A DNA stretch of 64,000 bases from Bradyrhizobium sp. Y36 (GTDB lineage: Bacteria > Pseudomonadota > Alphaproteobacteria > Rhizobiales > Xanthobacteraceae), in NCBI RefSeq assembly GCF_002531575.1, contig NZ_NWTI01000001.1, positions 269,501-333,500 of the forward strand, written 5' to 3'. The notes beneath the pieces were generated by a model, which had not been told where the DNA came from, did not search any database, and was given only the letters and a program-made list of their open reading frames with translations. A program made the translations under genes and the position numbers. Shown here one piece after another: positions 1 to 12,806 of this stretch (positions are counted from its first letter, which is position 1; each line of letters starts with the position of its first letter).

Positions 1-1
1 G

Positions 2-61
2 CTGTCGGGGATGGGGCCGGATGATGCGGTCATCAGCGGTTTCGAACTCGGCATAATGTGA
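2..61 (+). CDS. C-terminal end of an unidentified upstream gene (partial)
   Basis: An open frame enters from the left edge and stops with TGA at 59-61; it encodes about 19 residues ending in FELGIM. Codon choice is G/C-rich in third positions, as in the neighbouring genes, so this is probably the tail of a real gene read rightward. Too little is present to name a family. A short GGGGC-GTT-GCCCC hairpin without a T-run follows at 73-85. Confidence 0.4.
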   Translation: MSGMGPDDAVISGFELGIM

Positions 62-246
62 TCCAGGGAGGAGGGGCGTTGCCCCAGTCGGCGCTTCATT
101 AGCACGCCCGGGCCCGGGAGGCGACGCGCGCGCCAAGGCCCTCAACGGGTCATTAACCATAATTGTTTTAACTCCATTAACGATGGCTCCCGCCGTTCGG
201 CGGGGATGATCGCGAAAGTGTTTGATTTCGTTGGAGTTATTACATC
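62..246 (+). promoter_or_regulatory. Upstream region of the beta-barrel gene with a CtrA-like half site
   Basis: This leader is much more A/T-rich than its surroundings around 150-182. It holds CATTAACCAT at 151-160, which contains TTAACCAT, a sequence used as a CtrA half-site in alphaproteobacteria, followed by two more TTAA words (167-180 area). A perfect 7-bp hairpin (CCCGCCG-TT-CGGCGGG) lies at 189-204, between the putative promoter and the GTG start at 247. Cell-cycle control is only an inference from the motif. Confidence 0.3.
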
Positions 247-2004
247 GTGGGGTCGCCTCCAGGCACCGGCCGGAGCAAACGCGCGCAAGTTCTGCGCGCT
301 GCTTTGCCGTGCCTTGTGCCGGGTCTGGCGCTGACGGCCCTCGGAAGCGCTCCCGCGGCCGCCCAGAGCCTCACGCCCGACCTGTTCAATCCCAACCGCG
401 GCGGCTTCGCCTCGCCCGAGACGCTGCCGACGCGCCGTACGGCGGGCGTGCCGCAGGCGCCGGCGGATACGTTGCCGGCGCTGCCCGATCCCAGCGCCGA
501 TCCGCGCAAGCGGCAGCAGACACCGGCAACCTCGCGCATCGGTCAGGTCCCGACTTACGGCCTTCCGGCCGCCACCGGCGCGAGCAGCTCCGGCTACGAC
601 TCGCTCAACCGCAAGCGACAGCAACCCAAGCTCTATCCGGGCCAGCCGAAGCCGAAGCGCGCAGCCGGTCCCGGCTCGCCGGCGCCGACCACGGCGCCGC
701 CGCCATCCACGCTCGGCCTGCCCAAGATCGCGCCGCCGCCGTCGGCGTCCGCCAACAAGGCGCCGGTGCCGGCTGCGATGGCGGGCACCGTGCCCGGCCA
801 GCCGCTGCGTCGCCGCCTCAAGGCGGATGACGATCCGTTCGGCGCCGTCGGCGATTATGCCGGCAGCTTCCTGATCAAGGGCGGGCTCGAGCTCTCCACC
901 GGCTACGACACCAATCCGGCGCGCCTCAACAAGCCGGTGGGATCGCCGGTCTATGTCGTTGCGCCCGACCTTCTTGTTCAGTCCGACTGGGAGCGCCACG
1001 CGCTGGTCGCCGATCTGCGCGGCTCGTTCTCCGGCTACACCAACAACATGCCGGCGACGATCGACGGTTTTGCCTCGCCCTCGCCGGTCGAGATCAATCG
1101 TCCCGATTTCACCGGCCATGTCGACGGCCGCCTCGACGTCGACCGCGATCTCAAGCTGACCTCGCAGCTGCGCCTGCGGCTCGCCACCGACAATCCCGGC
1201 AGCCCGAACGTGCAGGCCGGCCTGCAGAAATATCCGGTGTACGCCTCCTACGGCACCACGGTCGGCTTCGACCAGACCTTCAATCGTTTCCAGGTCGCCG
1301 CCGGCGCCACCGTGGATCGCACCGCCTACACCGATTCAAAGCTCACGGACGGCTCGACCTTCAGCAACAACGACCGCGACTTCAACCAGTATGGCGGCGT
1401 GGGGCGCTTCTCCTACGACCTCAAGCCGGGCCTGAAGCCGTTCGTCGAGATCCAGGGCGACACCCGCGTCCACGATCAGGCCGCCGACCGCAACGGCTAT
1501 TTCCGCGATTCGAACGGTGGCTACGCCAAGGTCGGCTCGTCCTTTGAATTCTCGCGCATCCTCACCGGCGAGGTCTCGGTGGGCTATTCCGCGCGCAACT
1601 ACACCGATCCGCGCCTCAGCCAGCTCGCAGGGTTTCTCACCTCGGGCTCGCTGATCTGGAATGCGAGCGGCCTCACCACGGTGAAATTCTTCACCGACAC
1701 GCAGATCGCCGAGACCACCGTCCCCGGTTCGTCCGGCGTGCTGGTGCGCACGTACTCCGCCGAGGTCGACCACGACTTCCGCCGCTGGCTCACCGCGGTC
1801 GGCAAGTTCACCTACGGCACGCTCGACTACCAGGGCCAGAACCGCAACGACAAGACCTACTCGCTCGAAGGCAACCTGATCTACAAGCTCAACCGCAACA
1901 TCTGGGTCAAGGGCACGCTGCGCCACGACATCCTGGATTCGAACCAGCCGGGGTCAAGCTCGCAGGGGACGGTGGTGATGCTGGGGGTCAGGCTGCAGAA
2001 TTAG
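247..2004 (+). CDS. Outer-membrane beta-barrel protein (BBP2_2-like)
   Basis: A 585-residue exported protein. The GTG start has GGAG about ten bases upstream. Residues 1-40 form a signal peptide with a hydrophobic core (LPCLVPGLALTALG) ending AAAQ. A long Pro/Ala/Lys-rich linker runs to about residue 195, and the rest alternates short polar and aromatic stretches typical of a beta-barrel, with the family-like motif STGYDTNP near residue 218. The likely family is putative beta-barrel porin 2 (formerly DUF560), found in the outer membrane and often of unknown substrate. It is monocistronic, facing the convergent gltD across a palindromic repeat. The barrel assignment is reliable; transport function is not known. 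The last residue is Asn rather than the usual aromatic residue of barrel proteins. Confidence 0.75.
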   Translation: MGSPPGTGRSKRAQVLRAALPCLVPGLALTALGSAPAAAQSLTPDLFNPNRGGFASPETLPTRRTAGVPQAPADTLPALPDPSADPRKRQQTPATSRIGQVPTYGLPAATGASSSGYDSLNRKRQQPKLYPGQPKPKRAAGPGSPAPTTAPPPSTLGLPKIAPPPSASANKAPVPAAMAGTVPGQPLRRRLKADDDPFGAVGDYAGSFLIKGGLELSTGYDTNPARLNKPVGSPVYVVAPDLLVQSDWERHALVADLRGSFSGYTNNMPATIDGFASPSPVEINRPDFTGHVDGRLDVDRDLKLTSQLRLRLATDNPGSPNVQAGLQKYPVYASYGTTVGFDQTFNRFQVAAGATVDRTAYTDSKLTDGSTFSNNDRDFNQYGGVGRFSYDLKPGLKPFVEIQGDTRVHDQAADRNGYFRDSNGGYAKVGSSFEFSRILTGEVSVGYSARNYTDPRLSQLAGFLTSGSLIWNASGLTTVKFFTDTQIAETTVPGSSGVLVRTYSAEVDHDFRRWLTAVGKFTYGTLDYQGQNRNDKTYSLEGNLIYKLNRNIWVKGTLRHDILDSNQPGSSSQGTVVMLGVRLQN

Positions 2005-2040
2005 TGCGCCCGTCGCAGTACGAGGCACTACTCTTCCGCC

Positions 2041-2146
2041 GTCATTCCGGGGCGCGCGTCGCGCGAGCCCGGAATCCATTTATCCACGAGCGCTGAGGCC
2101 CGATGGATTCCGGGCTCGCGCCAAGTGGCGCGCCCCGGAATGACGG
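2041..2146. repeat. Dispersed palindromic repeat, GTCATTCCGGG family
   Basis: The arms GTCATTCCGGGGCGCGC and its complement at the other end bracket a second inner pair (CCCGGAATCCAT / ATGGATTCCGGG). The same design recurs at 3640-3732, 51533-51650 and 60612-60722. It lies between two convergent genes and could form a long hairpin in either transcript. This is a BIME/REP-like element of the Bradyrhizobium group. Confidence 0.8.
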
Positions 2147-2149
2147 AAC

Positions 2150-3601
<1,452 letters not shown>

Positions 3602-3639
3602 TAAACCCGAAGTCCCTGCCGCTTAGGTTTCTTTATCCG

Positions 3640-3732
3640 TCGTTCCGGGATGCGCGCTCGGCGCGCAGACCCGGAACCTGGAGGTTGTCCTTGCGAGATT
3701 CCGGGTTCGCGCTTTGCGCGCCCCGGAATGAC
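3640..3732. repeat. Dispersed palindromic repeat inside the gltB-gltD spacer
   Basis: Another member of the GTCATTCCGGG family, slightly diverged (GTCGTTCCGGGATGCGCG at one end, GCGCGCCCCGGAATGACG at the other, inner arms ACCCGGAA / TTCCGGGT). It lies within the intergenic part of the gltBD transcript, where it should fold into a long hairpin. Confidence 0.75.
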
Positions 3733-3744
3733 GCGTTGTGAGAA

Positions 3745-8478
<4,734 letters not shown>

Positions 8479-8970
8479 TGTTCCTGTCCTCTCCGTGCGG
8501 CAAGCTGCCTCACCGCCATCTTCGGCGCACCTTGGGCGTTCCGCGGCACCCGCCTCTGGGTCACCGCTCGTCCGCTAGCGAGCCGCATTTTCTTAAATTC
8601 AGGCCAAGGCGTTCTTCGTCCCCGAGAACGGCTTTGCCCGCTGCCTTATTGTGCTCGAGAGCACCGACTTTCGCTGCAATCCCTATGCCGGAACCGCAAG
8701 CAAAATTGAGACAGTCTTCCTGTCCTAACCATCACCTTGCCAAATTTTTGTCTATCACACAAGCGCGCGGAAGTCCCGATTCCCGATAAGTCAATCAATC
8801 GCTTTCCGAAAGTTGCGCGGCCCCGGTTTTGAGGCAAACGCGCCCCGATCCGGCCCTGTGGACGCCGGAATCCCGGATGAAGCTTCGGATCAACCCTTCG
8901 GAAGGCGCGCCACGCCGCAAGAAGCGAAAGAGCGCGAGGCTTCGGGGGCCTGACAGGAGCGTGTCGACCG
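8479..8970. other. 492-bp divergent intergenic region (gltB / secreted protein)
   Basis: No convincing gene is present. The middle (about 8690-8770) is more A/T-rich and should hold the gltB promoter on the minus strand. A 5-bp dyad GACAG-N5-CTGTC at 8710-8724 is the only clear inverted repeat. I could not identify a clean sigma-70 or sigma-54 promoter by eye. Confidence 0.5.
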
Positions 8971-9774
8971 ATGAAGTTTTTCACAGGATGTGTGGCCGCT
9001 GCCACGCTGGTGCTCGCCATGAGCGCCGGACAGCAGCAGGTTTTGGCGCAAGTTCCCGCAAGCGGTATCGCGAGAGGGGCGGTGATCACGGTGTCGGATT
9101 TCGACGGACCCTACGCGCCGGGCGAAGCCGCGCCGCCCCCGCCGCCGCGTTACGGCCAAGGCTACGATTACGGCTACGAGGAGCGCGGCCCGGCTCCGGC
9201 GCTGCTGCCGGCCACCGAGGTCTATGCCGTGCTGCGCGATAACGGCTTCTCGCCGCTCGGCATCCCGCGCCTGCGCGGCAATGTCTACACCATCGCAGCG
9301 ATCGACCGCCGCGGCGACGACGGCCGGCTGGTGATCGATGCCCGTGACGGGCGGATCTTGCGTTTCATGCCGGCCGCCGACGCCTACGGCATGGCGCCGC
9401 CCTACGAGGAGCGTGCGGTCGCGCCGTATGGGCCGCAGACCGCGCTGCCGCCGCCGACCGTGATCCGCAGCGGTCCGCCGCGCCCGCCGGCTTCGATCCC
9501 GCATGTGGCGAGCCGCGTGCCGCTGCCCAAGGCGGCCCCGCGACGGGGCGAGACGCCGGTTGCCGCCGCCAAGCCGGCTGAAGCCGCACCGCAGCAGGTG
9601 CAAGCCCCGCAGGCTCAAGCGCCTCAGGCCCAAGCTCCGCAGCAGACCGCTGCTGCGCAGGCGAAGCCGGCGGAGGCCGCGCCTCAAGCCTCCGCGCCGA
9701 CCGTCGGCCAGGCCAAGCCCGCTCCGACAATCCTGCCGACGCAAGAGATGCCGGCGGCGCAGGGGCTGGATTAG
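8971..9774 (+). CDS. Secreted protein with PepSY-like domain and Pro/Ala-rich tail
   Basis: A 267-residue exported protein of unknown role. The signal peptide (AAATLVLAMSAGQQQVLAQ) ends near residue 27. Residues about 77-130 (VYAVLRDNGFSPLG ... GRLVIDARDGRIL) resemble the PepSY-like fold seen in many Bradyrhizobium periplasmic proteins, where a domain carries a repeating beta-alpha-beta pattern. The last 120 residues are low complexity, rich in Ala, Pro, Gln and Lys, with repeated QAQAPQ units. CAGGAG lies ten bases before the ATG. It is transcribed away from gltB. The domain assignment is by pattern only. Confidence 0.7.
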   Translation: MKFFTGCVAAATLVLAMSAGQQQVLAQVPASGIARGAVITVSDFDGPYAPGEAAPPPPPRYGQGYDYGYEERGPAPALLPATEVYAVLRDNGFSPLGIPRLRGNVYTIAAIDRRGDDGRLVIDARDGRILRFMPAADAYGMAPPYEERAVAPYGPQTALPPPTVIRSGPPRPPASIPHVASRVPLPKAAPRRGETPVAAAKPAEAAPQQVQAPQAQAPQAQAPQQTAAAQAKPAEAAPQASAPTVGQAKPAPTILPTQEMPAAQGLD

Positions 9775-9881
9775 TCCTGCCGATTTGAGACGATAGCGCC
9801 AGCCAAACCCGGCCCTGTCGTCGCTGCGAACGCCCTCGCGCGTTCGCGGGGACGACATCGGAGGGAGACGAGCAAAGCAAA

Positions 9882-9908
9882 AAGACGCCTGAAAAAATCA
9901 GGCGTCTT
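9882..9908 (-). terminator. Rho-independent terminator of the 9928-10698 hydrolase
   Basis: A perfect 11-bp stem (AAGACGCCTGA / TCAGGCGTCTT) with a five-base loop lies 20 bp past the stop codon. Read on the minus strand, the stem is followed directly by a T-run (TTTTTGC). It may also work on the plus strand, though the T-run there is shorter. Confidence 0.85.
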
Positions 9909-9927
9909 CTGCATCACGGCGACTGCC

Positions 9928-10698
9928 TCAGCTCCGCGGATACCCCGCGGCCTCCAGGATCAGATTCGCGACTTCCTTCGGATGCGACACCAGAGAGAGG
10001 TGGCCGGCGTCGAGCTCGATCGTTGTGGCGTTCATGCGCTTGGCGAGGAAGCGCTCGAAATCGGGATTGATGGTGTCGTCCTTCTTCGACACGGCGTACC
10101 AGCTCGGCCTGGAGTGCCATGCCGCCTCCGTGGTGCGCCCGGCGAAGATCGAGGCCGCGGTCGGCCATTGCACGGCGTAGAGCGTCCTGGCCTGCTCCGG
10201 CTTCACGCCGTTGGCAAAGTACTTCAGGAAAGCCTCTTCCGACAGCTTGGTATAGCCGTCGCGCTCGACGATTCCGGCGCGCGCGGGCGCCGTCGGGAAT
10301 TGCTTCGACAGCGCGATGAAATCCTCGTTCGCGTCCGGTGCGCGTGCGGCGATGTAAACGAGCCCGCTGACCTTCGGATCGGTGCCGACCTGGCTGATCA
10401 CGGTGCCGCCCCAGGAATGCGCGACCAGCACGGTCGGCCCGTCCTGCTCGGCCAGCACGCGCTTCGTCGCCTCGACTGAATCTGCAAGCGACGACAGCGG
10501 ATTCTGAACGGCGGTGACGTGCAGGCCCGCGGCCTGGAGGATCGGAATCACCTCCGACCAGCTCGAGCCGTCGGCCCAGGCGCCGTGCACCAGGACGACG
10601 TTCCTGGCCTTCACCGTCTGCGGCGTCTGGGCGTGAGCAAGGCTGAGGTGGGCCGCCAGAAGGCTCGCGGCGACGAAAAGGCTGCGCCAGAAAGTCAT
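9928..10698 (-). CDS. Exported alpha/beta hydrolase
   Basis: A 256-residue protein of the alpha/beta-hydrolase superfamily, probably periplasmic. The start at 10698 is chosen because GGAGA lies eight bases upstream and a signal peptide follows at once (SLFVAASLLAAHLSLAHAQ). The oxyanion loop is VLVHGAWADGSSW, the nucleophile elbow is AHSWGG (Ser of the GxSxG-like motif), and a late Asp-His pair is suggested by the C-terminal ELDAGHLSL. The HGAW type resembles esterases related to plant methylesterase/hydroxynitrile-lyase proteins (EstC-like). The substrate is unknown. Monocistronic, with its own terminator downstream. Confidence 0.85.
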   Translation of the reverse strand: MTFWRSLFVAASLLAAHLSLAHAQTPQTVKARNVVLVHGAWADGSSWSEVIPILQAAGLHVTAVQNPLSSLADSVEATKRVLAEQDGPTVLVAHSWGGTVISQVGTDPKVSGLVYIAARAPDANEDFIALSKQFPTAPARAGIVERDGYTKLSEEAFLKYFANGVKPEQARTLYAVQWPTAASIFAGRTTEAAWHSRPSWYAVSKKDDTINPDFERFLAKRMNATTIELDAGHLSLVSHPKEVANLILEAAGYPRS

Positions 10699-10872
10699 GG
10701 TCGTTCTCCGTCTTGTTTTGGGTTCGATATCCAAATGACGAGGCGCAGGGCGGTGTGGTTACGCCGGCTCACCGCTCTGTGATGCGGCGCAAGAGTTCGG
10801 CTACGTCGTTCGCAATCGTTGCCTTCTGGCAAGGTATGGAATGTCCGTCGTTCGGTATTCCTTCGGCGCACG

Positions 10873-10904
10873 AAAAAAAACGCCCCGGGGCACCGGGGCG
10901 TTTT
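10873..10904 (-). terminator. Rho-independent terminator of the hsp20 gene
   Basis: An 8-bp G/C stem (CGCCCCGG / CCGGGGCG) with loop GGCA, flanked on the plus strand by eight A and four T. Read on the minus strand it is a stem followed by eight T, 25 bp beyond the hsp20 stop. It is a strong terminator for that gene. Confidence 0.92.
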
Positions 10905-10928
10905 CTCAAACCTGGAGTGGGGCGGGAT

Positions 10929-11402
10929 TTACGCGGCGGCTTGCGCGGCCGAGTTCTCGATCACCTGCGCTTTCGGCGCGCCGGTGTTGATCGCGATCTG
11001 GCGCGGCTTCTTCGCCTCGGGAATCTCGCGGACGAGGTCGACGTGAAGCAGGCCGTTCTCGAGCGAAGCGTCCTTCACCTGCACGAAGTCGGCGAGCTGG
11101 AAAGCACGCTCGAAGGCGCGCGCGGCGATGCCGCGGTACAGCACTTCGTTCTTGCTGTTCTCGTTGGCGACCTTCTCGCCCTTGATCGTCAGCGTATTTT
11201 CCTTCGCGACGATGGAGAGCTCGTCCTTGGCGAAGCCCGACACCGCAACGGTGATGCGGTAGGCGTTCTCGCCGGTGCGCTCGATATTGTAAGGGGGGTA
11301 GCCGGGGCTGGCGCCGTCCGAACCGGCCTGGTCGAGCAGGTTGAAGAGGCGGTCGAAGCCGACGGTGGAACGATAGAAGGGGGTGAGATCGTAGCTACGC
11401 AT
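10929..11402 (-). CDS. Small heat-shock protein, Hsp20/alpha-crystallin family (IbpA class)
   Basis: A 157-residue holdase chaperone of the cytoplasm that keeps unfolding proteins soluble under heat. It begins MRSYDLTPFYRS, characteristic of the class A rhizobial sHsps related to E. coli IbpA. The alpha-crystallin domain (about residues 35-125) includes NAYRITVAVSGF, LTIKGEK and the C-terminal GLLHVDL strand, and an IAINTG segment stands where the I/V-x-I anchor usually lies. The start has AGGA seven bases upstream. The gene has its own RpoH promoter, a ROSE-type thermometer in the leader and a terminator, so it is a single-gene heat-shock unit. The frame stays open far upstream, but the RNA signals fix this start. 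Confidence 0.95.
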   Translation of the reverse strand: MRSYDLTPFYRSTVGFDRLFNLLDQAGSDGASPGYPPYNIERTGENAYRITVAVSGFAKDELSIVAKENTLTIKGEKVANENSKNEVLYRGIAARAFERAFQLADFVQVKDASLENGLLHVDLVREIPEAKKPRQIAINTGAPKAQVIENSAAQAAA

Positions 11403-11516
11403 GGTCAAGTCCTCCATTGAGCGACTGTTCAAGTAACCCGCCCGCCAATCGGGCCGGGCTTTCGTCTGTGTGCAGCCTGATGTTCCGGTTCCGAAACACT
11501 GGTAGCGGCCTGCACG
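11403..11516 (-). promoter_or_regulatory. ROSE-type RNA thermometer in the hsp20 leader
   Basis: The 3' hairpin at 11408-11426 reads AGUCGCUC-AAUG-GAGGACU: the UCGCU box pairs with AGGA of the ribosome-binding site and leaves one bulged G. This matches the U(U/C)GCU anti-Shine-Dalgarno signature and bulged G of ROSE elements known from Bradyrhizobium small heat-shock genes. A longer G/C hairpin lies upstream at 11437-11458 (CCCGgCCCG / CGGGCGGG). The leader length of about 114 nt from the predicted start site suits a ROSE element. At low temperature translation would be blocked; heat would melt the last hairpin. Confidence 0.9.
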
Positions 11517-11522
11517 AAGGTG

Positions 11523-11550
11523 ATATGGGTGGAACGAGACGGCGTTCAAG
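11523..11550 (-). promoter_or_regulatory. RpoH (sigma-32) promoter of hsp20
   Basis: On the minus strand CTTGAA (11550-11545) is followed after 14 bases by ACCCATAT (11530-11523). This agrees with the heat-shock consensus CTTGAA / CCCCATNT. It lies at the right distance to give a leader containing the thermometer. Confidence 0.85.
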
Positions 11551-11609
11551 AGGGCGGCATTGGCGCCTTTTCGGCGCTTTAGCCCCTTGATTTGCAGTAC
11601 TTGCCGCCT

Positions 11610-12557
11610 ATGACGCTGGTCTCGATCCCGTCCAACCCCGTCCCCGAAAACGTCGTCAGCGGCACCATCAAGACCCCCGATGGCGTCGAACTGCGCTTTG
11701 CGCGCTGGGCGCCTCCGGCGAACCGCAAGGGCACGGTCTGCGTCTTCACCGGCCGCAGCGAGCAGATCGAGAAATATTTCGAGACCGTGCGCGACCTGCG
11801 CGACCGCGGCTTTGCGGTGGCGATGATCGACTGGCGCGGGCAGGGCCACTCCTCGCGCCGCCTGCGCGACCCGCGCAAGGGCTATGTGCGCGATTTCTCC
11901 GATTTCGAGATCGACGTCGAGACCTTCGTGCAGCAGGTGGTGCTGCCGGATTGCCCGCCGCCGTTCTTCGCGCTGGCCCATTCCATGGGCGGCACGGTCA
12001 TGCTGCGGGTGGCGCATGCGGGTAAGCGCTGGTTCGACCGCATGGTGCTGTCGGCGCCGATGATCGACCTCCCCGGCCGCACCACCTCGTTTCCGGTGCG
12101 TGCATTGCTGAAGACGATGCGCCTGCTCGGGCAGGGCGGCCGTTACGTCCCTGGCGGCAGCGACCGCATCACCGGGCTCGATCCCTTCATCAACAATCCC
12201 GTGACCAGTGATCCCGTCCGCTATGCCCGCAATGCCGCGATCCTGGAGGAGGATCCGACGCTCGGACTGGCATCGCCGACCGTGGCCTGGGCCGATACCG
12301 CCTTCCGGGCGATGCACACCTTCAAGGGCATGCACTACCCCTCCCAGATCCGCCAGCCGATCCTGATGCTGGCGGCCTCCAACGACACCGTGGTCTCGAC
12401 CGCGGCGATCGAGGAGTTCGCCTATCATTTGCGCGCCGGCTCCCATCTGGTGATCGCCGGTGCCAAGCACGAGATCCTCCAGGAGCAGGACCGCTACCGA
12501 TCCCAGTTCTGGGCCGCCTTCGACGCCTTCGTGCCGGGCACGCCGCTGTTCAAGTGA
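11610..12557 (+). CDS. Alpha/beta hydrolase, lysophospholipase (PldB) type
   Basis: A 315-residue cytoplasmic alpha/beta hydrolase with the monoglyceride lipase/lysophospholipase layout. The oxyanion region is CVFTGRSEQIEKY, the strand-loop IDWRGQGHS is typical of this subfamily, the nucleophile elbow is AHSMGG, the acid is in AASNDTVV, and the catalytic His is in GAKHEIL near the C-terminus. I use ATG 11610; a TTG six codons earlier is possible, and neither has a strong ribosome-binding site. The gene is divergent from hsp20, so the RpoH promoter lies just upstream of it but points the other way. The substrate could be lysophospholipid or a short acyl ester. Confidence 0.88.
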   Translation: MTLVSIPSNPVPENVVSGTIKTPDGVELRFARWAPPANRKGTVCVFTGRSEQIEKYFETVRDLRDRGFAVAMIDWRGQGHSSRRLRDPRKGYVRDFSDFEIDVETFVQQVVLPDCPPPFFALAHSMGGTVMLRVAHAGKRWFDRMVLSAPMIDLPGRTTSFPVRALLKTMRLLGQGGRYVPGGSDRITGLDPFINNPVTSDPVRYARNAAILEEDPTLGLASPTVAWADTAFRAMHTFKGMHYPSQIRQPILMLAASNDTVVSTAAIEEFAYHLRAGSHLVIAGAKHEILQEQDRYRSQFWAAFDAFVPGTPLFK

Positions 12558-12637
12558 CGGGGCGCTCCCTCGCCCCGCTTGAGGGGAGGGGTCGCCTCGG
12601 GGCAGTGGTCGTCGGCCTTACGGAGCGTCCTCGTTCT

Positions 12638-12727
12638 CCGTCATTGCGAGCGCAGCGAAGCAATCCAGAAGTCGCTCCGAGGAGAGAGTCTGGATTGCTT
12701 CGTCGCAAGGGCTCCTCGCAATGACGG
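12638..12727. repeat. Dispersed palindromic repeat, GTCATTGCGAG / GAAGCAATCCAG family
   Basis: Outer arms GTCATTGCGAG and CTCGCAATGAC, inner arms GAAGCAATCCAG and CTGGATTGCTTC, form a two-step hairpin between convergent genes. This family is distinct from the GTCATTCCGGG repeats and is widespread in Bradyrhizobium and relatives. Confidence 0.8.
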
Positions 12728-12806
12728 CGAGGAGAGATACCAGCCCTTCCCGCATTCGCCTTGGCCGATGCTTTGGCAAGCGGGAGTGAGGAGAGGCAAA
12801 AGACCG

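Noticed and set aside
11403..12470. Upstream extension of the hsp20 reading frame to over 500 codons
   Set aside because: The extension runs antisense to the convincing alpha/beta hydrolase at 11610-12557 and through the thermometer and RpoH promoter; the short start is fixed by these signals.
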